From positions 248,001 through 312,000 of the forward strand of contig NZ_AUMK01000011.1 of assembly GCF_000430645.1 (NCBI RefSeq): 64,000 bases of DNA. Direction: 5' to 3'. The stretch's first letter is position 1. Every line of letters starts with the position of its first letter. Shown here in pieces: positions 17,434 to 25,357 of this stretch. The notes beneath the pieces were generated by a model, which ran no database searches, was not told where the DNA came from, and worked only from the letters and a program-made list of their open reading frames with translations. Source of the DNA: Aquimarina latercula DSM 2041. GTDB taxonomy: Bacteria > Bacteroidota > Bacteroidia > Flavobacteriales > Flavobacteriaceae. The translations under genes were made by a program, and so were the position numbers.

Positions 17434-17458
17434 TAAGAATTACTAAACGAATACTATT

Positions 17459-17917
17459 ATGATAGCAGGAGAAACAGAAATGTTAATGGCAGATCACTTA
17501 GACGATGAAGCCTATGATGAGTTCATATTTGGAAGTAAAGAGAAAAGGGCTAAAAGACGTGCTGCCAGAAAAGCAAGGAGAGCCAAAAGACGATCTAATC
17601 CTAAACGAATTGCTAGAAGACAAAAGAGAAAAAACTTCTTCTCGCAATTAGGACAGGCTTATAGGGACTTAGGAGGTGGTGCAGCTATTGGTGGGGCAAT
17701 AGATACTATTGTCAGTAAACCTACACCGATACCACTGCCAGAATTATATGCAGATCAGAAAGGAGATACTTCTTCTGATTTCAGAGTAGGGTTAAGAAAT
17801 GAAGCCACTAACCAGACTCCTAAAAAAGATACCACTACAATAATACTGTATGTTGCTATAGGAGTCGTTGTGGTAGGAGGAATTGGAGTATTAGCCTACA
17901 AAACTCAGAAGAAATAG
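17459..17917 (+). CDS. basic late protein with C-terminal membrane span
   Basis: A 152-residue protein with an acidic first ~25 residues. A strongly basic segment follows at ~28-60 (KRAKRRAARKARRAKRRSNP), then a neutral Gly/Ala region (LGGGAAIGGAID). The C-terminal membrane helix is at ~128-148 (IILYVAIGVVVVGGIGVLAY). It has the same architecture as the proteins at 15686 and 16437: a nucleic-acid-binding-like Arg region tied to a membrane span. Confidence 0.6.
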   Translation: MIAGETEMLMADHLDDEAYDEFIFGSKEKRAKRRAARKARRAKRRSNPKRIARRQKRKNFFSQLGQAYRDLGGGAAIGGAIDTIVSKPTPIPLPELYADQKGDTSSDFRVGLRNEATNQTPKKDTTTIILYVAIGVVVVGGIGVLAYKTQKK

Positions 17918-17947
17918 AGGCCAGCACAGAAATCAAAGTTAACGATC

Positions 17948-18703
17948 ATGATCATTCCCATTCCTTCGCTTAGAAAACGATTTACTATTGCTATTACTAT
18001 AAAGGTAAAAAGAGCAATGCACGTTGGATTTAAAGTATATGATCCTTTATCCCCAAACACGCACTATTTCCGTCGGAAAGCCTATTTGGAGAAAGGGCAA
18101 AAAAGAAGTATTAAAATTCCTTTACCTGTTTCTCCGGATGAATTGGAATTGGAGGTATATGATAAAAAGACAGGCGATGATAAGGGTATTGATATACTCG
18201 ATTTTAAAGTAGTGATGATGGACGAACCTAAGATTTGGACGACTCCGGAACAACAGCGGTTTATGGAGTTTGCTATTCAGTTTGCCCAGAAGGCGGGGTA
18301 TGTTCCAACAGGTTTTTATGATAGCTCACAAGGTGAGTTTTTGTTTCAATATTTACCTAGCATTGTTGATGCTTTTGGAAAGGAACTGATTACTCCGGCA
18401 CGGATACATCGTAAAATGCCAAGAGTTCAGATATCACAACGCTTATTTAAAACCTATACGATCCCTGTTAGGGTAGCCATATTAGCTCACGAGGGATGCC
18501 ATTGGTTTTTAAATACCCGTAGTGAGACAACAGCAGATTTATGCGGGATTCGGCATTATTTAGACTATGGTTTCCCTAAGATAGAAGCGGTGTATGCAGC
18601 TACAAAAATTTTTAGTCAGTATCCTGAATTGGTGGGTGCAACACAAGTTAATAGAACCAAAGAAATTGTTCAGTTTATAGATACATACACACTAGCGCAA
18701 TGA
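17948..18703 (+). CDS. putative HExxH metallopeptidase
   Basis: A 251-residue protein. The N-terminal half is beta-rich. The C-terminal half holds AILAHEGCHWF (H181, E182, H185) followed by ETTAD (E193, D197), a zincin-type metal site with a short spacing to the downstream acidic ligand. No signal peptide is seen. It overlaps the next gene by 4 bases (ATGA). It may process virion proteins or cleave a cell-envelope substrate during entry or exit. Confidence 0.6.
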   Translation: MIIPIPSLRKRFTIAITIKVKRAMHVGFKVYDPLSPNTHYFRRKAYLEKGQKRSIKIPLPVSPDELELEVYDKKTGDDKGIDILDFKVVMMDEPKIWTTPEQQRFMEFAIQFAQKAGYVPTGFYDSSQGEFLFQYLPSIVDAFGKELITPARIHRKMPRVQISQRLFKTYTIPVRVAILAHEGCHWFLNTRSETTADLCGIRHYLDYGFPKIEAVYAATKIFSQYPELVGATQVNRTKEIVQFIDTYTLAQ

Positions 18704-20409
18704 AAAGAAACACCGAAATAGTATTAATAACAACAGGGATTACCCTTGCAGCGCTTTGGTGGGTTTTATTTGATCGTGATGATAAGGATGGGAATGATAC
18801 TACGAAGAAGAATGATGATGTATCCTCTGAAGAAAAAGAAGATGTTATGGTTGCAGAAGTGATACATTCAAATCAGAACGATTCTTTTGTGAAAGTAAAT
18901 CGTCCGTTTGCTAAAAAAACATCAAAAAGAATATTTAAAGGTTTAGATAGAAGTACTATAAAATTAAACAATGAAGCTTTTTATAAAACGCTTCAAGATA
19001 GCTATGAAACTACACAATTAACTATTACAAACACCTCTGATGTAGAACGTGAAGTTCGGTTATGGGCAGGTAATAAAAAGCCTCCCTTAAGTCCAACATT
19101 ACCAGGAGATGTAGCAGATCATATTTTTAGGACGGTAAACGTCAGTTCAAGTTTAGGAACAGGTATCTATCCGCAAGGAATTATTGTCAACCCGTTTAAT
19201 GGATTTACTTATATAGCAAATCAGTTATCCCAAAATATTAGTGTACTCAATACTGAAGGGGTTTTAATTTCCCTTGTACCCATCACTGCTAATGGCAGTA
19301 GTTTGCCAAATCCAGCCTATGGCTGGGGGCCTGTAGACCTTACCGTGAATAGCCAGCTTAGTTCCCCAAACTTTGGTAAGGTCTACGTGGCAAACGTAGT
19401 TGGAGATACCATAACGGTGATTAATACACAATTGGAGGTAGAAAATACGATACAAGTCGGTAAAAGACCTATTGGTATAAGTTTCAATCCTTTTAATTCA
19501 AATGTATATGTAGCTAATATTGCTGATGATACGGTTAGTGTCATTGATACTGTTACAGAAACGGTAATAGAAACGATAGGAGTTGGAAAAGCGCCAAGGA
19601 ATATAGCTATTGTGGCAAGTACCGGATCGGTCTATGTGGTCAATTCTGGTGATGATAGTATATCAGTAATTGACACTAATAATCAGGTAAGCAGTACCAT
19701 TGATACTATGGGAAGTGAACTTACAACAGCAGCATACCATCCAGTAAACAATAGCCTATATGTGGTTTCCTCTGGAGACAATACAGTAATCCCCATCGAT
19801 CTGGGGTCAGAGACCCTTAGAGATAAAATAGCAGTTGGAGCTGATCCGTATCGTATTGTATACAATCCTACTAATGAACTACTCTATGTAGGGAACAGAG
19901 CGGATGATTCCTATTCTATAATAGATATCAACGATACAGTCATTGATACGCTTTTTTTAGGGGCTGTAGGTACAGGTTTAGCCATAGATCCTACTAGTGA
20001 TAGGATCTATAGTAGTGATAGCACTAACGGTGCTATAAACCTTATTAGCTATAGCAGGGAAAGTAATAAGGTACTTATTAATGATGGGTACTATGGAAAA
20101 CGAGAGGATTTTACGTTTAGCCCCGCCATTGTAAAGCACGTCAAGTTTGTGTTATCGGGTACTGAGCGCTTTAGGGTATTAAAACTCGAAGAAGAAACAG
20201 TTACGGGAAAAACAAGTATAAAACCTCTCTCTTTTTCAAGCTATAATAGCCCTCAAAACTTCGGAAATGTAGCAGAAGTATTTGAGATGAACGGAGCTAT
20301 CATTGACGGTAAAAACGGATGGGTATTTAAAATAGCTGGAAAGCAAACCATCACTATACTCACCTATTACAAACAGCGAGATAGAGGCATCTTAAACCAA
20401 ATAATCTAA
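18700..20409 (+). CDS. membrane-anchored YVTN-type beta-propeller protein
   Basis: A 569-residue protein. An N-terminal membrane helix (~8-25, LITTGITLAALWWVLF) and an acidic linker precede a seven-bladed YVTN/NHL-like propeller (~140-455). The blades contain repeated units such as VYVANIADDTVSVIDT and IGVGKAPRNIAI. A beta-rich C-terminal domain (~460-569) follows. Propellers of this type bind proteins or sugars, and a spike or receptor-binding role is plausible. It is coupled to the upstream metallopeptidase. Confidence 0.75.
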   Translation: MKRNTEIVLITTGITLAALWWVLFDRDDKDGNDTTKKNDDVSSEEKEDVMVAEVIHSNQNDSFVKVNRPFAKKTSKRIFKGLDRSTIKLNNEAFYKTLQDSYETTQLTITNTSDVEREVRLWAGNKKPPLSPTLPGDVADHIFRTVNVSSSLGTGIYPQGIIVNPFNGFTYIANQLSQNISVLNTEGVLISLVPITANGSSLPNPAYGWGPVDLTVNSQLSSPNFGKVYVANVVGDTITVINTQLEVENTIQVGKRPIGISFNPFNSNVYVANIADDTVSVIDTVTETVIETIGVGKAPRNIAIVASTGSVYVVNSGDDSISVIDTNNQVSSTIDTMGSELTTAAYHPVNNSLYVVSSGDNTVIPIDLGSETLRDKIAVGADPYRIVYNPTNELLYVGNRADDSYSIIDINDTVIDTLFLGAVGTGLAIDPTSDRIYSSDSTNGAINLISYSRESNKVLINDGYYGKREDFTFSPAIVKHVKFVLSGTERFRVLKLEEETVTGKTSIKPLSFSSYNSPQNFGNVAEVFEMNGAIIDGKNGWVFKIAGKQTITILTYYKQRDRGILNQII

Positions 20410-20420
20410 AACTAAGAAAG

Positions 20421-20876
20421 ATGAATAATGTATTAAATATAGCCTTGGCAGAATACGGAGTTACAGAAGTGGTCGGTGACCATCATAACTCTCGTATTCT
20501 AACATATTTCAAAGAGATCGGTCACAGGTGGGTTACAACGGACGAAACAGCTTGGTGCAGCGCGTACGTCAATTGGGTAGCTTTAAAAGCGGGCTGCGCC
20601 CGTAGTGGTAAGCTTACCGCACGATCTTGGTTAACGGTTGGGAAAAAAATAGCTAGCCCTGCCCTTGGCTGTGTAGTGGTCTTTTGGAGAGAAAGTAAAT
20701 CTAGTTGGAAAGGTCACGTTGGTTTTTTTATCGGTTATAGTGAAGATAAAAAGTACATCTACGTATTAGGTGGAAACCAAAATAATAAGGTTTGTATTAA
20801 GCCATATCCTACTTATAGACTACTGGGATTCAGATGTATTAAAAATACATTCAAACCCATACTGGATGCTGCATAG
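20421..20876 (+). CDS. CHAP/NlpC-P60-type murein hydrolase (TIGR02594-like)
   Basis: A 151-residue enzyme without a signal peptide. Its catalytic residues are visible as TAWCSAYVNW (C46), KGHVGFFIG (H99) and the polar residue near GGNQNNKV (N119/N121). The layout and length match the TIGR02594 family of phage and bacterial peptidoglycan endopeptidase/amidases. It probably cuts peptide cross-links during virus entry or lysis. Confidence 0.8.
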   Translation: MNNVLNIALAEYGVTEVVGDHHNSRILTYFKEIGHRWVTTDETAWCSAYVNWVALKAGCARSGKLTARSWLTVGKKIASPALGCVVVFWRESKSSWKGHVGFFIGYSEDKKYIYVLGGNQNNKVCIKPYPTYRLLGFRCIKNTFKPILDAA

Positions 20877-20914
20877 TGGCACAAAATAAAAATGAACATT
20901 TAAAAAGATAGGAG

Positions 20915-21418
20915 ATGAAAAACGTAGATTATTTAATTATTCAAAGTACAGAATCAGGCGAAGGGATTCCAGTAAGTAAAGCGGATATTATTGATTTGCA
21001 TACTACGGCTGAAAGACAAGGAGGATATGGATTTAATCGTCCAGGTATTGATTACCTGATCCAGCCAGATGGAACAATGGAAACCTTAGTTTCAGAAGAC
21101 AATCCAACCACTGTTGACCTATGGGGGATTTCTGAAGGAAAGCAAGGGATAATAGGGATCTGTAAACATATTGCATATGCAGGTGGGCGAACAGAAAAAG
21201 AGGTGAAGTCAAAAGATAGCCGTACTAAGGCGCAGCAACAAAGCTTAGAGGCTATTGTCAAGTTTTACGTCCTTAAATTCCCAAAAATTCAAGTGCTCGG
21301 GTTAAGCGAAGCTCCTGCAAAAAAAGGAGAGGAAAACCCTGCCTTTGATGTGTCCATTTGGTTAGAAGAAATTGGCATTCCAGAAATCAACATTTTTAAG
21401 AAAATCAAAAAGCAGTAG
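20915..21418 (+). CDS. T7-lysozyme-like amidase fold lacking zinc ligands
   Basis: A 167-residue protein that follows the N-acetylmuramoyl-L-alanine amidase (T7 lysozyme-like) pattern: DYLIIQSTES, GIDYLIQPDGTMETL, IAYAGGR, then a late PAFDVSIWL. The zinc-binding positions have changed. The first His is Gln (residue 10), the GH of GHxD is GL (130), and the Cys of KxCP is Asn before the Pro (141). It is therefore probably a catalytically dead, structural or peptidoglycan-binding derivative. The fold assignment rests on my motif alignment. Confidence 0.65.
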   Translation: MKNVDYLIIQSTESGEGIPVSKADIIDLHTTAERQGGYGFNRPGIDYLIQPDGTMETLVSEDNPTTVDLWGISEGKQGIIGICKHIAYAGGRTEKEVKSKDSRTKAQQQSLEAIVKFYVLKFPKIQVLGLSEAPAKKGEENPAFDVSIWLEEIGIPEINIFKKIKKQ

Positions 21419-21420
21419 TG

Positions 21421-21609
21421 ATGAAGAACACCATTTTAGCATTGGGTGTAGGTTTTCTTATTGGTAGGCATATTTATAAAAAGTATGATAAGAAAGAAGC
21501 CAGCCTCAAAGAAGCACAAGTTAGGAAAAGATTGATGGATACTTTAGAGGAGCTTGGGCTCTCAAAGCGAGAAGTCAAATCACAATCCAATCACATTTTA
21601 AGAAGATAA
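21421..21609 (+). CDS. small membrane protein
   Basis: A 62-residue protein starting at ATG 21421 (an in-frame GTG lies one codon upstream). It has an N-terminal hydrophobic segment (MKNTILALGVGFLIGRHIY) and a charged helical tail (~25-62). It overlaps the end of the amidase-like gene closely and is probably coupled to it. The function is unknown. Confidence 0.55.
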   Translation: MKNTILALGVGFLIGRHIYKKYDKKEASLKEAQVRKRLMDTLEELGLSKREVKSQSNHILRR

Positions 21610-21617
21610 TAAATACT

Positions 21618-22076
21618 ATGCCAATCGAAATCAACATACAAAACAAAGCACTATTAGTGCCAGAGCCAAGTGATCCTTGTGAATTGTGGGTAGGTTATTT
21701 TAACAGCCTAAAGGCTGCCTTGGGCACAAATAACGCAAGGACAATCTGGCTAGTGACTTGGAAGACCAACGGATCGTCTAGTTGTACCACAAATGGAGAT
21801 TTTAATCGGTGGCTAAAGAAAAACAAAATAGATGTGTCGAGTGCAGCAACAAGAGCTATTGCGGATGCATCAGAGATAGGAAGCAATTTTATGGGTTTAG
21901 GAAAGAACCTATCGAAAATAGCATCCGTTGCGGTACCTGTAACATTAACTTTTTTACTGGCAATCATTGCCTTGATTCTTTGGAATACAGCAAAGAAAGC
22001 AGATGTAACTGACCTTGCAGCAATTACACCAATGGGTAGATCGGTCGGAGCTGGAATCAAATTTTTGAACAAATGA
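21618..22076 (+). CDS. late membrane protein with N-terminal soluble domain
   Basis: A 152-residue protein. The first ~70 residues look folded (W-V-G-Y-F...R-T-I-W-L-V-T-W, with C-E-L and S-S-C-T). A helix follows, then a membrane span at ~105-125 (VAVPVTLTFLLAIIALILW) and a short exposed tail. Its stop overlaps the start of the next gene by 4 bases. I do not recognise a family. Confidence 0.6.
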   Translation: MPIEINIQNKALLVPEPSDPCELWVGYFNSLKAALGTNNARTIWLVTWKTNGSSSCTTNGDFNRWLKKNKIDVSSAATRAIADASEIGSNFMGLGKNLSKIASVAVPVTLTFLLAIIALILWNTAKKADVTDLAAITPMGRSVGAGIKFLNK

Positions 22077-22567
22077 GAAAGGTAGTTGGATTACAGATCA
22101 CCGCATCCGCGGTAGGACTCATATTAGTTGGTACTACGTATATCGCTTGGCGTACTAAAAAGCGAAATAAACTTGCCAGTAGTCTATTGGGCGAATTAAA
22201 TAAAAGTTTACACCCTGATGGGGAAGGATTAGAGCGTGCAGTGGCTTTAGATGTTAAATATGTGGATAGGGTTTTTAATTCTCAGTCTGGAAAAATAGTA
22301 GTATTAAAGAAGTCTACAGCAACACGATATGCGAATGAGATTCACCAAGGTTTTAAACCATGGTATATAGGAGGAGATGATGAAGAATTGATATATAGTG
22401 TTTTTAGAAACTTAAAGGATAAAGTACAAGTATCTCAGGTGGCTAAAGCATATCAAAGAGATTATCAGGTATCCCTAAGAGACCAATTAAAGGATCGCTT
22501 TGACAAAGATGAAATCAAAAAGGTATTAGGAATTATCGGGAGATTACCAGAATACAGAACAGTATAA
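22073..22567 (+). CDS. late membrane protein with helical repeat-like domain (paralogue A)
   Basis: A 164-residue protein with an N-terminal membrane helix (~8-25, ITASAVGLILVGTTYIAW). The C-terminal domain (~70-164) contains STATRYANEI, then D-D-E-E-x-I-Y-S-V-F-R-N-L-K-D-K-x-Q-V-S-Q-V, and ends IGRLPEYRTV. The same domain occurs in the next gene. The D-D/E-E acidic turn followed by F-R-x-L resembles annexin-like or EF-hand-like repeats in loose pattern only. Confidence 0.6.
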   Translation: MRKVVGLQITASAVGLILVGTTYIAWRTKKRNKLASSLLGELNKSLHPDGEGLERAVALDVKYVDRVFNSQSGKIVVLKKSTATRYANEIHQGFKPWYIGGDDEELIYSVFRNLKDKVQVSQVAKAYQRDYQVSLRDQLKDRFDKDEIKKVLGIIGRLPEYRTV

Positions 22568-22577
22568 AAGTAAAATA

Positions 22578-23099
22578 ATGAAAATGACAAAAACAATGTG
22601 GTGGGTAATTGGAGGTGCAGGAGTAGCTGGGTTGGGTGTTGGTATCTACTTTTTTGTAAAGAAAGGTAAAAGTAATACCAAGATTTCATTCTCAAGCATT
22701 GGAAATAAAGGAAAGCCTGTGAAAGTAATACAAGGTGGCAGTGCCACCGCTGTGGCAGAACCAAATTGGAATGCACCTTTTAATATGAATTATATAGAAG
22801 ATGTTAAAAAATGGTTGGGAACAAAACGCATCAAGGAATTGTCTGCATCTACTGCTCAAAAGTATGCGCTGGAATTGAAGAATGCCAAAGGTGTATTTGA
22901 TGATGATGAAAAAGCAGTTGAACGTGTATTTAGGAGTTTACAAGACAAAACCCAAGTAGCCAGTTTATCCAAAGCATTTTATTTTAATCACGGTAAAAAA
23001 GATATGTGGCAGCATCTTCGAAGTTTTTTAAGTGATAGTGAGATGAAAAAGTTAGTTAAAGATCCTGTTCAAAGGCTGCCAAATTACAGACTCGTCTGA
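22578..23099 (+). CDS. late membrane protein with helical repeat-like domain (paralogue B)
   Basis: A 173-residue protein with the same layout as the preceding one. An N-terminal membrane helix (~7-27, MWWVIGGAGVAGLGVGIYFFV) leads to a C-terminal domain with STAQKYALEL, FDDDEKAVERVFRSLQDKTQ and the ending VQRLPNYRLV. The two were produced by tandem duplication and may form a hetero-oligomer. The function is unknown. Confidence 0.6.
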   Translation: MKMTKTMWWVIGGAGVAGLGVGIYFFVKKGKSNTKISFSSIGNKGKPVKVIQGGSATAVAEPNWNAPFNMNYIEDVKKWLGTKRIKELSASTAQKYALELKNAKGVFDDDEKAVERVFRSLQDKTQVASLSKAFYFNHGKKDMWQHLRSFLSDSEMKKLVKDPVQRLPNYRLV

Positions 23100-23136
23100 C
23101 AAGATAGTAATCAATAGAGTTTTAATAAAAAATAAT

Positions 23137-23625
23137 ATGAAGATACAGCATAAAAAACCAGTAGTTAAGAAGCCCAAGAATGATGACAAAAGTCTATGGA
23201 TCATTATCGGTGTTACTACACTCGTTTTGGGTGGAGTCGGTTATTGGTATTACAGAAAACGCAAAAAAAAATCAGCGATGTTCCCTGGTGGAGCGGAAGA
23301 TCTTGATCGTGAGATAGCAAGTACCATTGCAAATAATACAACAAGAAGATCCACTATAACAAGAAGACCAACACGGTTTAGGTGTAATAGTAGCGGATAT
23401 CCTTTAGCGTATGGTACTTGTTACAAAGATGTAAAGATTTTACAATCCTACTTAAGTAAAATCCATAAAGCAGATTTAGGGAGTTCCGGCAGCAATAAAG
23501 ATGGAGTAGATGGGATGTTTGGAAATAAAACTAATAAGGCAGCTAAAAAACATTTACAAAAAACATCTTTTAATAAACAAGATATCGATGGAATGAGAAC
23601 GGCAATTAAAATGATAAAGAGATGA
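23137..23625 (+). CDS. membrane-anchored peptidoglycan-binding protein 1
   Basis: A 162-residue protein. The N-terminal membrane helix is at ~22-42 (LWIIIGVTTLVLGGVGYWYY). A Thr/Arg-rich linker leads to a PG_binding_1-like three-helix domain at ~85-155, with VKILQSYLSKI and GVDGMFGNKTNKAAKKHLQ (family pattern L-Q-x-x-L...G-x-D-G-x-F-G-x-x-T). It shares 4 bases with the next gene. It probably holds the cell wall from a membrane. Confidence 0.75.
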   Translation: MKIQHKKPVVKKPKNDDKSLWIIIGVTTLVLGGVGYWYYRKRKKKSAMFPGGAEDLDREIASTIANNTTRRSTITRRPTRFRCNSSGYPLAYGTCYKDVKILQSYLSKIHKADLGSSGSNKDGVDGMFGNKTNKAAKKHLQKTSFNKQDIDGMRTAIKMIKR

Positions 23626-24050
23626 TACGTACAAATGATTTGATTATTGCAGGAGTTGGCATTGGTGTTAGCATTTTGGCGGTGTATCTGATAAAAGATC
23701 AAAAAAAGAAATCTGAAAAGGTAGCACCTGTATTGCAGAAAAGACAAATTGTGGAAGAAACGATAGTACCTGAACCTATTAAAAAGGTAACGCCAGAAAC
23801 CAATTATGTTACTCCAAAACAGGAAGCAAAGAAAACTTGGATGTTGTCAAAAGGAAGTAAAGGAAAAGAAGTTGAAAGGTTGCAGATTTGGCTCTTAAGA
23901 CATCACGGTTGGAAAGGGCCTGTAACAGGCATTTATGATGAGCAGACCGATAGACTGGTTAAGAAGCGCTTTAAAACCGAAGGTGTTGACAGAGCCACCT
24001 ATGATAAACATCAAATGGGGATTCCGATTCACGAATTGATTAAAGCTTAA
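23622..24050 (+). CDS. membrane-anchored peptidoglycan-binding protein 2
   Basis: A 142-residue protein. The N-terminal membrane helix is at ~5-22 (DLIIAGVGIGVSILAVYLI). A linker follows, then a PG_binding_1-like domain (~82-140) with SKGSKGKEVERLQIWLLRH and GPVTGIYDEQTDRLVKKRF. It is the second such protein in a row, and the pair may be binding arms of one machine. Confidence 0.75.
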   Translation: MIRTNDLIIAGVGIGVSILAVYLIKDQKKKSEKVAPVLQKRQIVEETIVPEPIKKVTPETNYVTPKQEAKKTWMLSKGSKGKEVERLQIWLLRHHGWKGPVTGIYDEQTDRLVKKRFKTEGVDRATYDKHQMGIPIHELIKA

Positions 24051-24055
24051 GAGTC

Positions 24056-24298
24056 ATGGAAGGAAGAAAGAGAAACCTAAATAGCCTATTAGATGCACTA
24101 GTAGACAAGGATGGACTGAAAACGGAGGTAACAATTACGCTGACCAATCAGACCTTACTAAAAATCATATTAGGAATGCTGTTAGCTGGTGTAGCCATTG
24201 TTGTGGTGGCTAATATGGTTAAAAACCTATTTCCAAGCTCGCAATTGGCAGCAATAGAAAATGAAGTATTAAAAATTAAACAAACCCTTAAATCTTAG
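24056..24298 (+). CDS. small membrane protein
   Basis: An 80-residue protein with a polar first third and a membrane span at ~38-58 (IILGMLLAGVAIVVVANMV). It ends in a charged helical tail (residues ~60-80). No family is recognised. Four bases separate it from the next gene, which looks like a holin. Confidence 0.55.
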   Translation: MEGRKRNLNSLLDALVDKDGLKTEVTITLTNQTLLKIILGMLLAGVAIVVVANMVKNLFPSSQLAAIENEVLKIKQTLKS

Positions 24299-24302
24299 AA
24301 TT

Positions 24303-24632
24303 ATGGAAATCGTATTGGATCAGTTTACAAATTTTTTAAATACCCTTGATTGGGCGTACATCTTCTCTTTTATGCTTCTTACCTATGTCATAAACTATTA
24401 TAAAATACCTGAGTTTGTAGGTAGAGGATTAGGGATTAAATTGAGAAACAGATACCAGGTACTCATCATAGGATGTATATATGCTGTGGTAGTCTTTTGT
24501 ATTAGAGGATATGAACTATCAAACGTACTCTGCCTTTTTATCTCTTTCCTTTTTGCTACGGCATTTTACAAGTTTCTGCTTCAAGTTGTAGTTGAAAGGT
24601 TTCTTCCAAAGAAGAAAACAGAAAGCCCATAA
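24303..24632 (+). CDS. putative holin-like membrane protein
   Basis: A 109-residue protein with about three predicted transmembrane helices (~18-36, ~50-66, ~72-92) and a short charged C-terminus with KKKTESP. Size and topology match class I phage holins. The neighbours are murein hydrolases and a spanin-like pair, which supports a lysis role. Sequence families of holins are too varied to confirm it. Confidence 0.5.
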   Translation: MEIVLDQFTNFLNTLDWAYIFSFMLLTYVINYYKIPEFVGRGLGIKLRNRYQVLIIGCIYAVVVFCIRGYELSNVLCLFISFLFATAFYKFLLQVVVERFLPKKKTESP

Positions 24633-24664
24633 TAGGCATTTGAAAACTTTTTTAAATGATATAT

Positions 24665-25024
24665 ATGAAACATTATAAATGGATACTACCCCTAGTAGCA
24701 ATTATAGGGATCGTTGTAGCGCTCTTCTTTATCATTCCTGCAGAGGATGATGTAACTAATCAGATACAAAAGATTGAGATTGAAGAATTGAAGCGTGAAA
24801 ATATGACCCTTATACAAACTAATGAATTATTAGATAGTAAGGTTGAGCTATTAGAATCTATGGCAGATAGCCTAACGGTTTTGATTAACGTAGATAGCCA
24901 AGTAATAGAAAAATTAAAGCAAAGAAAAGATGAAAAAGTTAGTGTTATTAATGACTTTACTGATGATGAGCTTTATCAGTATTTCTCAAGATTTAGTACC
25001 AAAGGTACAACTGATAGAAAATGA
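24665..25024 (+). CDS. inner-membrane coiled-coil protein (candidate i-spanin)
   Basis: A 119-residue protein with an N-terminal membrane helix (~6-25, ILPLVAIIGIVVALFFII) and a periplasmic coiled coil (~30-85). Its last 95 bases encode, in another frame, the start of the next gene. An embedded start downstream of an Rz-like protein is typical of phage spanin pairs. An in-frame ATG at 24656 would add three residues. Confidence 0.5.
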   Translation: MKHYKWILPLVAIIGIVVALFFIIPAEDDVTNQIQKIEIEELKRENMTLIQTNELLDSKVELLESMADSLTVLINVDSQVIEKLKQRKDEKVSVINDFTDDELYQYFSRFSTKGTTDRK

Positions 25025-25349
25025 AAAACACTATTGCTTTACCATTGCTCAATCTCGTGAGATAGCGAAGCTACTGGAACTTGGAAAATACAATGATTCT
25101 CTTGTAAACAGTCTATCAAAGAATATTAAAAGATTTGAACTTGTAACCCAAAATAAGGATAGTGTTATCTCTTTCCAGTCCGACCAATTGGAGAATTATG
25201 CAGTAATGGTAGATAATAATGATCGAACTATTATGCTTTTGGAACAAAGTATCAAACGAAAAGAGAAAAAGATTAAAAGAAGTAAGCTACACAAGATTCT
25301 ACTCGGAATAAGCATAGTGACACTTGGAACATTATTAATTAGCAAATAA
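24930..25349 (+). CDS. exported coiled-coil protein with C-terminal TM (candidate outer spanin partner)
   Basis: A 139-residue protein with a Sec-type signal peptide (~1-20, ending SISQ) and a coiled coil over ~45-110. The C-terminal hydrophobic helix (~121-136, ILLGISIVTLGTLLI) is preceded by a Lys/Arg patch. It starts inside the upstream gene in another frame. The layout, with a signal peptide at one end and an anchor at the other, bridges two membranes and resembles unimolecular or split spanins. There is no lipobox, which is unusual. Confidence 0.5.
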   Translation: MKKLVLLMTLLMMSFISISQDLVPKVQLIENEKHYCFTIAQSREIAKLLELGKYNDSLVNSLSKNIKRFELVTQNKDSVISFQSDQLENYAVMVDNNDRTIMLLEQSIKRKEKKIKRSKLHKILLGISIVTLGTLLISK

Positions 25350-25357
25350 GTGAGGAA

